A stretch of 64,000 nt of DNA from Spirometra erinaceieuropaei (taxonomy: Eukaryota; Platyhelminthes; Cestoda; Diphyllobothriidea; Diphyllobothriidae), in NCBI GenBank assembly GCA_902702965.1, contig CACRXP010000002.1, positions 4,047,245 to 4,111,244 on the forward strand. The letters run 5' to 3'. A program made the translations under genes and the position numbers. Shown one piece after another: positions 11,291 through 22,149 of this stretch; the first letter of the stretch is position 1; every line of letters begins with the position of its first letter. The notes beneath the pieces were generated by a model that searched no databases, was not told the DNA's origin, and saw only the letters and a list, made by a program, of their open reading frames with translations.

Positions 11291-12605
11291 TTAACATTGT
11301 CTTTGGAACATCATGGCTGGCTCAAATAATTCCCGGTTAACACCTGCATCAGTGTTCTTTAGTAGCCTACCTCAAGTTCATGAGTGAGGAGACTGCCGCT
11401 CACCCTGGCGTAGTTAAGGAAGTAACCTACAGAGGGTTATATGAGTACGTACATTCAACCTTTAGCCGGATACGACACTTGTCAGAATTTTTACTGATTG
11501 TGAGAAAAATCCCAATGTCCCTAACAGATCCAGACACTGCGCATTGGTTTTCACCGCCATGTCAGCCGCCGCATTGTCCACAAGATACTTGATCAGCAGC
11601 ATACTATTCTGCGACTTGTTAAAGACGTTTCTGTCTAGGGGCTGGGTGTGCGTGATGGCCAGAAGGTAGAATACCCCGTTTTTAGGTCGCCAAATCCATC
11701 TAAAGTGGTCTCGTTAAGATGCCAGTCGAGCCCCCTGCGTCTGGTAGCATGCTTGGAACTCTTTGGACGCTTTTTTTCCGCTGTCGGTTACTGCGTCCCG
11801 TCTCAACTGGTATTCACTGGTCATCTGAGTCAGCCCTTCCGATACGAGTGTATGTCACGAGTAGCGTGACTCACACCTGCTCCACCGCCCACTGAGTCGG
11901 CGTTTCTGGTTGAACCGTCTGCTTTTTGCACCCACTACCTGCCTACTCAAGCCACGCGTTTATTTTTCCTGCACGCACGCACCCACGCACGCACTAACCG
12001 GAGCTGTGTTTTAGGACTTTGAGAAGGTAGGGGTCGTCGAGCAAGTGGATGGGTGAATGGCTTGTTTTAGTTTGTGCATGTATTTACATATGACCTGGAT
12101 ATGGAGCGGGGAGGGGGGGGACAGGTAAGTCGATAACTCGCGGGCTTCATCGCATTCCAAGAGCGCACTGCCACCTCGCAGTCTATGCGTGCAATTCGCG
12201 AGCGCAGCTTTACCGCCCTTGGCGACTGAGGAAGACAACAGTAGCCTGGTTTCATTCCCTCTTACTTGACCTCATGCCTACCCTCCCCCCCCCCCGCCGG
12301 CGTGCTAGCTGGGTCCTTCGCAGAGCCCTGTGGCCCCGCGTTGTTTCGGCGACTGTACCTGTCATCAGTGTCCAGCATCACTATGTGCCGTTCGAGCTAG
12401 GTTGCTCAGGATGGAGCAGGATTATTCTCCGACTAACTTCTGCGGCTTGCTTTTTTGACCGGGAATTGCGCCTGCGTTGCCATAGGTCTTCGACAAGTCC
12501 AGCCGGAACGGGCCGGCAATAGCTCTTCGACCGTCCAAAACCTCAGTATTACTCAGGGGCTCGGTGAAAAGCGGCTACACGGGGTGAAGGATGGCACCTT
12601 CGTGA
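11291..12605 (+). other. LRRFIP-like intron, second part
   Basis: No coding exon recognised. Contains a CACG-type simple repeat near 11973-11992, a G run near 12111 and a C13-14 run near 12288. Confidence 0.35.
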
Positions 12606-12609
12606 TTCA

Positions 12610-13160
12610 CAAGGTGACACCAGCAGGGAGGATGGCAGCTGTTTTGCTCTGTCAGCCACTGTGTCCAATCTCAACGAGGTGGTTGATGGGCTCTGACAGT
12701 TAACTAGTAAACAAGAGACGGACGAGAGAGAGAGAGAGAGGAGCACACCGAAGAATTCATCCACACGACATGCCAGCACGTCTCCGCGCTATAATAGATC
12801 TGATACGCTTGAATCTACCACCACACACACCAGCAGTTTTGGTTCGGATTGTTGTGACAGACCGGATACCTCGATCCTTCCCACGAATGGCGGTCAAGCC
12901 CACTGGCTCCGTCATTGTGTGGCCTTTATGGCACTCCAAGCCGCTCCACAGGAGCCGGGTACATGTAGTGGTGGTGTGTGGCGCGCGTAGACGGGCGGTT
13001 TAACATTGCCAGGCGGTGCGCCTGCCCCCACCTCCGATCGTCTTGACATTTTGTTGTCAGAGATGCAAGGTGGGTGAGGAGGGAGGGAGTGCGGCAGATG
13101 CTGCTCAAGTCTACCTCAGCTTAAGCTAATTGAGGCGCGAGTCGCCAGCACTGCGTGGGG
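12610..13160 (+). repeat. dispersed GC-rich repeat R1, copy 2
   Basis: About 550 bp align in order with 17860-18450. Shared blocks are CTGTCAGCCAC.(C/G)TGTCC, then GATCT(G/A)ATACGCTT(G/A)AAT, a TGGC(C/T)T(T/C)TATG(G/A)CACTCC block, and finally GGAGTGCGG(C/T)AGATGCTG(C/T) with AAGTC(T/C)AC. It lies in the LRRFIP-like intron and encodes nothing recognisable. A (GA)n run at about 12724-12741 is specific to this copy. Confidence 0.6.
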
Positions 13161-13164
13161 CATC

Positions 13165-13525
13165 CGGTGCTAACATCCGTCGGATGTCTACTGTCTACTC
13201 CACAGAAACGCCAGTTAAAAGTTCCAGAATTGCACCTGACGACTGTTAGTGACTGCTGTATGATATCGGCGTAAACCAGAATGTGCATATGTGTGTGTGC
13301 GTGTTTGTAACTTTGAGTGTGAGCGAAGTACTTTGGCGGTTACTGTTACTGCGTGTTTGCAGCTGTGCGAGTAGTCTGCTCCCTCGTGTACTTTGACAGT
13401 AATGTGGGTTGGTATTTTTGGACGGGAAGAAATCGTTTCGGGTTGTCAAGCAGGTGGAAGGGTTCCTGGGACTGTGCTAGGGGACAAGACATTGTAAGTG
13501 GCGGCATGCACAAATCCGAGTTTGA
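13165..13525 (+). other. LRRFIP-like intron, third part
   Basis: Nothing recognised apart from a (TG)n run at about 13288-13306. It separates R1 copy 2 from the long-inverted-repeat element. Confidence 0.35.
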
Positions 13526-13526
13526 C

Positions 13527-14461
13527 AGCAGATGTACTATCTCGTGATATGTTAGTTGAAATTCTGAAATATATTTTCGATTCGAAAGAAAGCTTATTGA
13601 GGTTGCTATTATTAACGATCATGCGGCAGAATTCCAAGATATTTCAGTCATATCAGGATGTCAGCTTTCGAACGAGTGTCTTTCCGCCCGTCTGCAAAAA
13701 CTACACTCGTTAACTATGACTACTTAAGTAATATATTTTTTATCTAATTTTCGATGTTCCTGTAAATTGACATATATTTCATAGAAAAGGTCACAAAAAT
13801 ATCCCTTATTCCACTCATTTCGTACCAAATTACGTCTTTCTTAGATTTTTTGTTTGCAGGAATAATATAATCCGGTTTTAAAACCTTTCACTTCTCGAGT
13901 AATTTCGAACCCAACCTGTCGATACACTTGCATTCAGGGTTTCCAAACTACAAGCTGTGTATTTTCCGTGTAAGGAAAATAACACACCTCAATACGCTAT
14001 TCAGATACTATTTACGGTTCATAAAATTGTGCAGTGAATTTAAATCGCACTTTATACTTTACAAGCAACATTAATGAATGTAGAGATACGATGCTTCATA
14101 ATTAGTCATTTCACGGCCTTAAAAATCTCATACTTATAAACTTTTTGAAAACCGGAAGATACTCCATCTTTAAGTATACAATCTAGAGAAGATGCGATTT
14201 GCCACCAAAGTAGTAAAAAAACAAATGAAATATACTTTAATTTACAGGGGCGTCGAAAATCAATTAAAAGGGTCTACATTACTTTTTGCAAATGACCAGA
14301 AGGATGCTCGTTCAAAAGCCGGCATCCTGAAATGACTGAAATGTTTTGCGATTATGCTGTACAGTAACCAATATTACAACCCCATTCAAGTAATCTTTTC
14401 GAGTCGAAAACGCATTTAAGAATTTCGGGTAACATTTCGCGAGATAGCGCACTCACTGCAG
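13527..14461. mobile_element. 0.94-kb AT-rich foldback element with about 260-bp terminal inverted repeats
   Basis: The left arm (about 13527-13797) is the diverged reverse complement of the right arm (about 14205-14461). Reading the right arm in complement gives matching blocks in order: TACTATCTCGTGATATGTTA against CGCTATCTCGCGAAATGTTA; TTTTCGATTCGAAAG against TTTTCGACTCGAAAA; TTTCAGTCATATCAGGATG (13642) against TTTCAGTCATTTCAGGATG (complement of 14323-14341); TTTCGAACGAGTGTC against TTTTGAACGAGCATC; and TTCCTGTAAATTGACATATA against CCCCTGTAAATTAAAGTATA. The roughly 400-bp centre has no long open frame. The layout fits a non-autonomous DNA transposon with long inverted repeats (MITE or foldback). 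A target-site duplication could not be fixed by eye. Confidence 0.75.
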
Positions 14462-14469
14462 GACGTCAC

Positions 14470-15073
14470 GAACACAGGAGTCGCAGGGATAAACGGGTCA
14501 GTGCGCCCTGCTCGTCCTTGGGGCTATCATTGCCAACCTCCTAAAACTAGTTGTGCGCTCTGGTTGTCAGTCCCGTTTGGTGGACATCGTGATGTCCAAG
14601 AGAAGAGATTAGGGGATAGAACATGCGTATGTAGGGGAGCGGACGTTGGTGGTAGTTGTCTACCTCTGAGTCTTTTTTGAGATTAGGAAAACGTTTTTGT
14701 TTGACTTTGCTATCAAATGACGTGTTTGTTCCCATGGGAAGAACGGCCTCAGCTGCACTAGCCACTGTCAATGCTTTTGAATCGCCTGACACAGTTAATA
14801 GTAACGGGCGCAGAACCGTGACCATGCTGCCTAGGTTTACTTCGCCCTGGTGGTACTGCCAGCGCTGTAAATTTGTTTAATTGTTTTGTTTTCAAAGACA
14901 TTTTGAATTTAGCATCGCTTATGCGTTCTTGTCGTGCGCTCTCCCAACCCCACATCTCTCCCACTTCAACCGTTTCCGTTGACATTTTTTATTCCCACAA
15001 CCCTCTGTGATCTCATCCCTTAATCGTTTCGCTCCCTCCCCCCCCCCTCCACGAATTCTTCTTTCGCCTTTAG
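14470..15073 (+). other. LRRFIP-like intron, last part
   Basis: Ends in a pyrimidine-rich tract (C10 near 15041, then TTCTTTCGCCTTTAG) immediately before the terminal exon. No gene seen. Confidence 0.5.
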
Positions 15074-15229
15074 GTTCGCGAGGCCAATATCCTCATTGAC
15101 GAACTCAAGTCCGAAAACAGCACGCTGCAACGAAAGGTAGATAAACTCACCCGAGGAACAGTGGCTGGCAGTAATCTACGGTCTGGTTCCGCCTCCCGTA
15201 CCCTTCGAGACTCGTCTCAAAGCAGGTAG
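15074..15229 (+). CDS. LRRFIP1/2-like protein, terminal coding exon
   Basis: The acceptor CTTTCGCCTTTAG leads into 51 codons and a TAG at 15227-15229. The product starts VREANILIDELKSENSTLQR and continues KVDKLTRGT, then a Ser/Arg-rich tail ending DSSQSR. Joined to the 7849-7953 exon this makes KLQRD-VREA..LIDELKSENS.LQRKVDKL. It aligns without gap to the end of vertebrate LRRFIP coiled coils (KLQREL-R.AL.KIEE.E..N..L.KRLEKLK). The Ser-rich tail after the coiled coil has no counterpart that I recall. Both ends are phase 0. The protein would act in the cytoplasm as a dimerising scaffold; this is family knowledge, not visible in the DNA. Confidence 0.6.
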   Translation, partial: VREANILIDELKSENSTLQRKVDKLTRGTVAGSNLRSGSASRTLRDSSQSR

Positions 15230-16560
15230 TCTGCAGCTACTGCACACCTCTTCGCCCACTGCGAGGGCCGGGAGGCGTTCGTTCGATCCCACTGGTTCTG
15301 CGAAAACGGCCAAGGGACCGTTGTGCGGCGTTGGCGGACCCTCCCCATCTCCTCCCATCACAAAAAGCTTATTCGGGTCGTTATCAGCTTGCATGAAGTC
15401 CCCTTGATTCCCCAGCCTTGCCACCCAGGGGGTGTTTTCCCTGTGGTCCCCTTAACGCACCCTTGTTATACCATCTTGGATCGTCGCCGTGGCGTCTTCT
15501 CCTTTTGTTTTATACCAGGCTATCGCCACTGTCGCCCCAACTACAACTGCCACGAACTTCTTGCTCCAGTCTTTCATCAATCCCAAATCTCGCTGCCTCT
15601 TCTCAACGGTGTACACCTTTGTAAATAGACATGTATATGTTTCAAACACTGACCGACGTAACCGCCACAGCGATTGCCACAACCTTCTCGCTTCATCTGC
15701 CAGTCTGGAGTCTTGACTGTACCTGTCGCTCTTTTACTGACCTGCCTACCTCCCACGTTTCCTGTTTCTCAACCTGCGGGTTTTGGTGTACGCAAAGCCG
15801 GTTCCCTTTATGACTGTCAGTGCCAGCGAAGCTGCATGAGGATTGGTGGGCATGTTCACCTATCCATTTTGCTGTAACATGGCACCTCTGCTGCCGTCCC
15901 CCATCTGCCACCAGGCGCCCCCTTCTGTTATCCTTTTATTCTCCTTATCAAATACCGTTAACTTGCACTTGTTTATATTTCATATGGAGCATCCACATAA
16001 GCAAGCTGATGCAAATTAACTAAAACCTTGAAGGTATCCAACCGACGAATTATTATCTCAGACACAAGCATCAAATCTCGTCGTCTCGCATAGGGGGTTT
16101 TCGATGGCTTTAGGGCCTTACATAGAGCATTCATCAGCAGATGACGCGCCTAGTGTAGTTATAGTGCAATAGGTCTCGGAATCGGTCTGCTTACGATCTT
16201 GGTCGTCAACCGTTCGAAAAGGAAACCTGGGAAGGGGGAACCTTTCCGGACATTAGATTGTGTGTCCTGGCAAAGATCACCCCGCATGGAGCCGACAATC
16301 GTTTCAATCGTACTGGATGCCCTTTGTCCAGTGGGGGAGGGCCCAATTACTACGGCTGTCATGGCAGTCGTCTGGCTCTTGTACAAAGGTGTAAATGGGA
16401 TCGCGACCTGCGGGTGCCTGGGTGCGCCCGCCCGTGGTGGTGCCAAACGCGAGGTTACTACAAGTGAAGTAGTACAGTGTTACTGTTTTTATTTAAGTAA
16501 CAAGGAACAGTTTTATTTCAGTGTTGCTGTCGCGCCTTGGCTATAGATTGCTGAAATAAA
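15230..16560 (+). other. probable 3' UTR and flank of the LRRFIP-like gene
   Basis: Non-coding. The first clear AATAAA on the + strand after the stop is at 16555-16560, which would make a 1.3-kb 3' UTR if used. No conserved element noticed. Confidence 0.3.
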
Positions 16561-17390
16561 GCAGCCCGGGAAGAACGAAATGCTCTCCTGGCCACCTCCA
16601 CTTCTCATAAAATAGCAAGTCCTCTGCCGAAAGATGCATATAATCAAGGCAGTTCTGCGTTACGTCCAAATGTTGAGAGGATGTTGATGAGGAGCCTCAC
16701 TGCATTTCGAGAATTACGGTCACATTTATCAGAGGAAAAGGTCATACTTATCGCCCACATTGCATTTCCAGTGGAGTTTTGGTATGTGCAAATGCATTTC
16801 GGACGAAAAAGGTTACTAAAAAAGCTTTTGGTTCATTAATAAGGGTGTACTCGGCTATGTTGATGTTACGAGGCTTTCGTCGACTAGCACTGGACTAACT
16901 GGCATGTGCTAATCTAGCACCAATCGGTTAGGTGAAGCTGACTCCCATTCGACAACTTCCTATTTGATCCGTTCCTCCTGTTTGATGGCGAAATTTCCGG
17001 ACCAGGCGTCGTTGCTTCCTAACTACCGTTGACTCATAACTTAGTAATATATTACAGGGAATCGAATGGTGGCGTGTAATCCTGTTGTGGGGTGCCCTAG
17101 CCGGGGATCAGCTTTGCAGGATTTTTAATTCTGCAGCATGTCTCCTCGCATGAGTGGCTGTTCGAAACTGTTCCCTTCTGACAGCCAGCATTTATTTGCA
17201 GTTTCCCAAGGCCACGCTCACCGCAGTACTTGCGCTCCAGTAGTTACCCGGCCTAGGGGGATAAAGCGCATGAGGTTGTCCCGTCGTGTGTGTAACCGGG
17301 ATGTAGGTAGGTGGTGCCTATACGGGGGTTCCACCATGTAGATTGTAGCAAGTCGCATCACTTGCCTCGTGTATGTGACATGCGTGTCCA
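16561..17390. other. unassigned spacer
   Basis: No gene or repeat recognised. It may include further decayed sequence of the LINE whose 3' coding end starts near 17395, but frames are too broken to call. Confidence 0.3.
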
Positions 17391-17394
17391 CAAC

Positions 17395-17718
17395 AGCGGA
17401 ATTCACGGCAATACTGACACATCTTGCACACCCACTTACTCTCCCACCTACTGCCCACCCACCGCGCGACCACCACTAGTAGCACCGCAATGGCGACCGA
17501 CTCTTATCCTATCCTGTCCACGCTGCCACCGCACATTCATCTCACGCACCGGCCTGGTCGATCACTTGTAGATCTATCGTACAGAGACCGGTAGACCAGT
17601 GCCTGGAGCACCAATACACACCAGACGCAATCGCCTCAACTGCTCGCATCGTCCTCCCACATTCAGCAATCGCATGGGATTAGTCGGTCTTAGGCGCCTC
17701 CACGCAAATATGCAGTAA
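17395..17718 (+). mobile_element. RTE-type LINE 3' end with C-terminal zinc-finger-like repeats
   Basis: One + frame, broken by a TAG at 17569-17571, gives a Pro/Thr-rich spacer (CTPTYSPTYCPPTARPP), then LSCPRCHRTFISRTGLVDHL, the stop, IYRTETGRPVPGAPIHTRR and a second, decayed unit LNCSHRPPTFSNRMGLVGLR ending at TAA 17716. The two units are C2H2-like fingers (C..C, F, L, H); the first has Y where the final H is expected and the second has lost a Cys and a His. This double finger is what I associate with the tail of tapeworm RTE-type ORFs like the one at 1-659. The copy is 5' truncated and dead. Confidence 0.65.
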
Positions 17719-17859
17719 ATCACTGTAGACCGAACTACATCGGCACCTCTCACGTAAACAAAAGGTAGTCTTCGACACCCTCTCCCCGTGGCTCCTCTGT
17801 TACGTTTGAGATCTGAACAGTCAAGCCCATTGTGCGCGTAATCCTGATGTGTGCGTCCG

Positions 17860-18450
17860 GGGGGGGACAGGTTGTGCAGGTGGCGTGCTCTCTAGCACTG
17901 TCAGCCACCCTGTCCACTTCCGGCATCAGACGACTGACCGGCTTGGACAGCAGACTGGTGCCCGGAAGTGGGAAGAGAGAGGTCGACGGTCTCAGCATAT
18001 ATTCCTCATTATAAACGATCTAATACGCTTAAATATATCACGTTGCGCTAAAAGCCGTGGTTTGAAGGGTTGCCAAATGACGGGATAACTCGGATCTCGC
18101 AATTAACCCAGTGTTTGTGTGGAGTGCCTGATTGATGGATTGAGAGTTGAACGGCAATACCTCCTTAATGTGGCTTCTATGACACTCCCACTCAGTGGAA
18201 CCCCAAAGCACTCCATCCCCGCCTCCATTTCTTTCTTATTGTATAAATCTTGGTAAGTGTGCTTTGTGGACCCGGGGATGTGGTAATATTGCCTAGGTGC
18301 GGGTTTTCACCGTGCCACCTGCCAGCGCCCTCTTGCGCCTCTGTCATGACACCGGGCACCAAATGGGGGAGGGGGGAGTGCGGTAGATGCTGCGCAAGTC
18401 CACTACCACTTTAATCCAACTGGCCCGCAAGCCACCGTCCCTGCTATCAC
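17860..18450 (+). repeat. dispersed GC-rich repeat R1, copy 3
   Basis: Matches copy 2 (12610-13160) block by block, including CACTGTCAGCCACCCTGTCC, GATCTAATACGCTTAAAT and GGAGTGCGGTAGATGCTGCG followed by CAAGTCCAC. It follows the RTE-type LINE tail by about 140 bp, so R1 may be a 3' UTR or companion sequence of that LINE; this is only a suggestion from position. Confidence 0.6.
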
Positions 18451-18904
18451 CCTGTTGTGGAGCACAATGTGGGCTTCGTCAATCAAAACCTCATCAGATG
18501 TAAGCCTTCACAACGCACCAGCCACCACAACCAATCCCGTTACTAGCTGCGTTGACAGACTCAGGCAGTCGATCGGTGTATGAAACAGTGAGGTCAACTC
18601 TGGGAAATCGATCCTAACGGCACATCAGCGCATTTTTAACTATAAAAAACTGAATCGGGTCAACCTACCAAGACGTGTTAAGAGTCGTTGCTGAGGCTTA
18701 CAACTGGCGGAGTAACCCGGGTCATCGCAAGAATGCAAGTCAGGCTTTGATTGCTCCTTCGTACAGTAACCTTTATAACGCTTACTAATGTGAGATTTGG
18801 GGCGCCCTCGTAGATACGTCGAACATGTGGTGCGGACCGGCAGTTCGGTCGTCGTTGCCGAATATGTCCACCATAGCAAGGTGAAACAGGCGCAGTGACT
18901 TGCA

Positions 18905-19045
18905 CGTGCATTGATTTATAGCGTGTAGACTTGCGCAGCATCTACCGCACCTCCTCCTTTTTACCTGAAGCCGTGTCAAGACATAGCCAATAAGAGTGGA
19001 GGTGAGGGTGGGCGCAGGTGGCTGGCACTCCACACCCTCTGGTTC
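18905..19045 (-). repeat. dispersed GC-rich repeat R1, copy 4 (inverted, partial)
   Basis: The complement reads GGAGGTGCGGTAGATGCTGC then GCAAGTCTACACGCTATAAA, the hallmark block of R1, preceded by the GCGCCCACC-rich part. Only the 3' part is present. Confidence 0.55.
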
Positions 19046-21337
19046 ACACAGCAAGTGGCCAGGATTTTAACCAACAACACTACAACGGCTCAGAATGACG
19101 AGAATGGCTGGGAAGCCATGCTCACGACCTCTATACCCAGCGGGAGCGCAAGCCCATCTACCGGCAGGGAACCGGGTGTCAGAGAACTGCCAGCGCGCAC
19201 CAGACCGCGACCAGATCGTGTGCGACAGGCATGTGTCAGCGACAACGCCCACGCCCATCTGCGGTTGCGTTGTCATCGTTTTCGTCCTGTCTTCTGCTCC
19301 CCACACCTTCCTAGCTCTTTTTTTTCTCCTAGTCCACTCCATGTTTCTGTGGTTTTAAGGATATGTGTCTTACCTGCGTATAGCATACACCACCTGGCCC
19401 CATTTCCAGCCGAGCGACAGTGGCCACGCTCTCCTCGGGTGCGCGGTCACATTCAGAGGGCGTGTGATCTTGTAAATGCAAATAGGGCCGCTTCTTTCAG
19501 TTCCCGCATCGTCGCTTATCGATACGGCCATCGCAGGTGGTCTTATGACGATAAGCCGCCAACATTGGAGGACTTACACCGATCTAGTGGAAGTAGCCGG
19601 AGTGGTCACTGGTGACCTATCTACCAACATTATCAAGCGAACTGAAAAGGGATCTGGCAATGATTCAGTTGTTGTGGGACCCACATTAATTACACTCTAG
19701 TTCTTGTGTGCGTCAAGGCATACTGTCATGCTAACTTGTTATCTTCATCAAATTTCATATCGCAGGCTGCTGTTCTCGTTGCAGATCCCACACGACGGTT
19801 GGAGGATGAATAAAGCCGTATTTCAGTGTACTCCATCATGCAATTTTTTTCAACTCAACTCTCTCGTACCGCTCCACTCACGTGCTCGTGGCTGTTTTGA
19901 CTGCAACTTTTCTTTTAATTAAAAAATTGATCGATTTCTCCGGCCGAAACGATTCAATGTCGATCCGAATGCTCCAGACGCTCCCAAACAATGGAAGCAC
20001 TGTTTTCTCCGGTTTGAAAATTTCACGTCCGAGCCAGGCGACTGGAGCGCCGCGACACTCTGGTAGTGCATTAGTAAATGCTCGAGTCACGAAGTTGTTG
20101 GGTTGCAGTGGGACCTCTACTCAAGACTTTGAAACGAGATCTTTGCTCACCTCTCTAGAGACCTGCAGGCAAGGTGGACAAACCGTTGACCGGCTCGCTC
20201 AAAAATTGAAGTTCTTCGCTAGACTGCGGGTTCTGAGCCATTAGGGGCAGAACAGAATCGTGGCATCAAAGACGCGCTCTCCGGCGGTCTGACACAGAAT
20301 ATCGGAGCAGAAGGCTGGAATTTTAAACTGCCTTTCAGGCTTTGAGAGCACAGGCACTTCGGAGTAACATTTCGTCTTCCCCAGTACTCCGAAGTAACTG
20401 GAAAATCAATCAATCTCGCACTAAGATATCCATGGCCGAAAAAAGGCAGCGTGCACGAGGTCAAGCTGTCGGCCTTACCGAATGTGTGCGCCGATGTTCT
20501 ACTTAGCCATGCCTCCCATTGGCTCCACAAAGGCTGAAATTCCCCTTAATGAACCTAATCCTACGTCGCCCTCCTGACAGCAAAACGATGACGGCAAAAT
20601 CTCGCAGGCGTACTAACATAGACGAAAGATTGAAACATCGACTGGCACAAACTAGGATCCTAAGTTTATCTTCACTTGGTAGAATATCGAATATTGCCTG
20701 ATAATCCTGCCAATCATCTGTATGAGTCATATTTGGGAAAAGCATTGTTGGATTAGTGAATGCTTTTTCCTGGCCGGCGACTGCCCATTCGACAGATCCA
20801 ATAGACTGTCTGGTTCGCAAATAACCTTCGCTAAGAGCCATTTACTAGCCGCCACTCGAGCTGCAAACCGAAGAACCCCAAGGTGCGAGTCTCAAGTCCC
20901 AACGGCCACTTGCACACTGTCTTGTTCGTTGCATACCAGCTCCCCGATGGTACGTGAGTGGTACGAATCCCTTTGTTGTGTTGCATGATGCAGATAACAG
21001 GATAGGTCTGAGGAACGCCCCCGAAATGTATGCCCAAAGCGATTGTCTGGAAAATAACTAAGTTCGAAGTCGGCGTCGGCTTAAAGCAAATTTAGGTTGC
21101 TGGCGTATTTCAGTATTGGCCGCAACCGTGGGTTTTTATATGGTCTAATACACATTCTAAACAAATTGAGATCCTAATGTTGGGCTAAAGCCTGCTGACG
21201 TGGCTAGTATGTGGGAGGCCGACTTCTGTTGATCAAACTTTCTCGAAATGTCTTTAACGTAAAGAGAAGAAAACAGACTACGCAAAAGTATAGTTAAAAT
21301 TCTGCCACTACTGCAGTTCTGAATCAAAGTCAACAGC
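19046..21337. other. unassigned region downstream of the ATP synthase e gene
   Basis: Several open frames of 100-190 codons occur on both strands, but none shows recognisable similarity, biased composition or splice borders. On the minus strand this lies 3' of the ATP synthase e gene; no AATAAA was seen within about 200 bp of its stop. Confidence 0.3.
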
Positions 21338-21607
21338 CTATGCTTCATCGAGGCCGCTTTCCTTCAGTAGCTGCTTCATTGATTGCTCGGACCGGTATTG
21401 GCACCACATATCGTGGTCCGCCTTTCTCTTAGCTATGATGGCATGGTTCTTCTTTTGGATTTTCACCTCCCGGACCTGGAGATACTTTAGTCGAAGAGCT
21501 CCATATAAGACTCCGGCAAGCAGAAGACCCCATCGAGCTGTCCTGATGAATGGGGAAACTGCCTTGGGGGCTGGAAGATGAATAGTGTGAACGGATTCGG
21601 AAGCCAT
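21338..21607 (-). CDS. ATP5ME: ATP synthase subunit e, mitochondrial
   Basis: An 89-codon frame on the minus strand. The N-terminal part carries VSPFIRTARWGLLLAGVLYG then ALRLKYLQVREVKIQKKNH, and the C-terminus ends LLKESGLDEA. The signature of subunit e is present: a conserved SP(F/L)I+..RW..L..G..YG..R..YL stretch, where the single membrane helix carries the GxxxG-like motif (here GLLLAGVLYG), followed by a charged helix with E and K repeats. Animal subunit e is about 70 residues; this one has a slightly longer N-terminus and tail. Subunit e sits in the inner-membrane Fo sector and supports dimerisation of F1Fo-ATP synthase and cristae shape. A pyrimidine tract and AG end directly at the start codon, which fits removal of a 5' intron or spliced-leader addition. 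No intron lies in the coding part. Confidence 0.75.
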   Translation of the reverse strand: MASESVHTIHLPAPKAVSPFIRTARWGLLLAGVLYGALRLKYLQVREVKIQKKNHAIIAKRKADHDMWCQYRSEQSMKQLLKESGLDEA

Positions 21608-21630
21608 CTGGGAAGGAGAAACAGAAAGTT
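21608..21630 (-). promoter_or_regulatory. splice acceptor abutting the ATP synthase e start codon
   Basis: On the minus strand the sequence CTTTCTGTTTCTCCTTCCCAG runs straight into ATG. It is a strong acceptor. It could belong to a cis intron in the 5' UTR or be a spliced-leader trans-splice site, a process known in flatworms; sequence alone does not decide. Confidence 0.55.
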
Positions 21631-22145
21631 ACACGGATGAAAGAGGTTAAAATTTGACGTGAACAACAAGACGGGCATTCGCGGGAGGGGGGAGAAGGGG
21701 GTTACAATAACTACACCAATCGAATACTTCTTCGTAAATGCAAATATTTTCGACGCAAAGCCGATTTCTAAGCCTGGAATAGGAGGGGTATGCAACTGGT
21801 AGGACCAGGCCAACGCGTGATTAGTGGAAATAGAAATATCGAAGGCTAAAACGTATTTTTCCCGCGTAGCCATCCTGTCCGCATTAATTTCCATTGAGAG
21901 CCGTTCAGGTGCTTTTTTCCAACACACTGCCGGTCTTCAGTAAAATTAACCCGTGACGAATACACGTCGGTGCTCAATCTGGGTTTTATACCAGAGATCC
22001 CCATGGGACGGGTATTTGACCAGTTAAAATAGTAAACGTCCAACTCTGTCCTCAAAACTACCCAAATGAACCGTTTCCGTCTTACAAACTTCTGTACCAG
22101 CCAGTTAACCATACTTTATCCCCGAGAATCCTGTTCGAATATGTT
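21631..22145. other. 5' flank of the ATP synthase e gene
   Basis: No further exon recognised. It would contain the promoter or outron of that gene; no TATA box stands out. Confidence 0.3.
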
Positions 22146-22149
22146 GAGT

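Noticed and set aside
12015..12026. A 12-bp phase-0 micro-exon (GACTTTGAGAAG between TTTTAG and GTAGGG) in the LRRFIP-like intron
   Set aside because: The flanking exons align without a gap to LRRFIP coiled coils; inserting DFEK would break the heptad register. AG...GT pairs this close occur by chance.
19055..19615. 186-codon + strand open frame
   Set aside because: GC-rich sequence with Arg/Pro/Ser/His-heavy translation, no domain, no splice context. Such frames are expected by chance at this composition.
20503..20841. 112-codon minus strand open frame
   Set aside because: No recognisable motif, overlaps other random frames of similar length, no acceptor or donor, no second copy.
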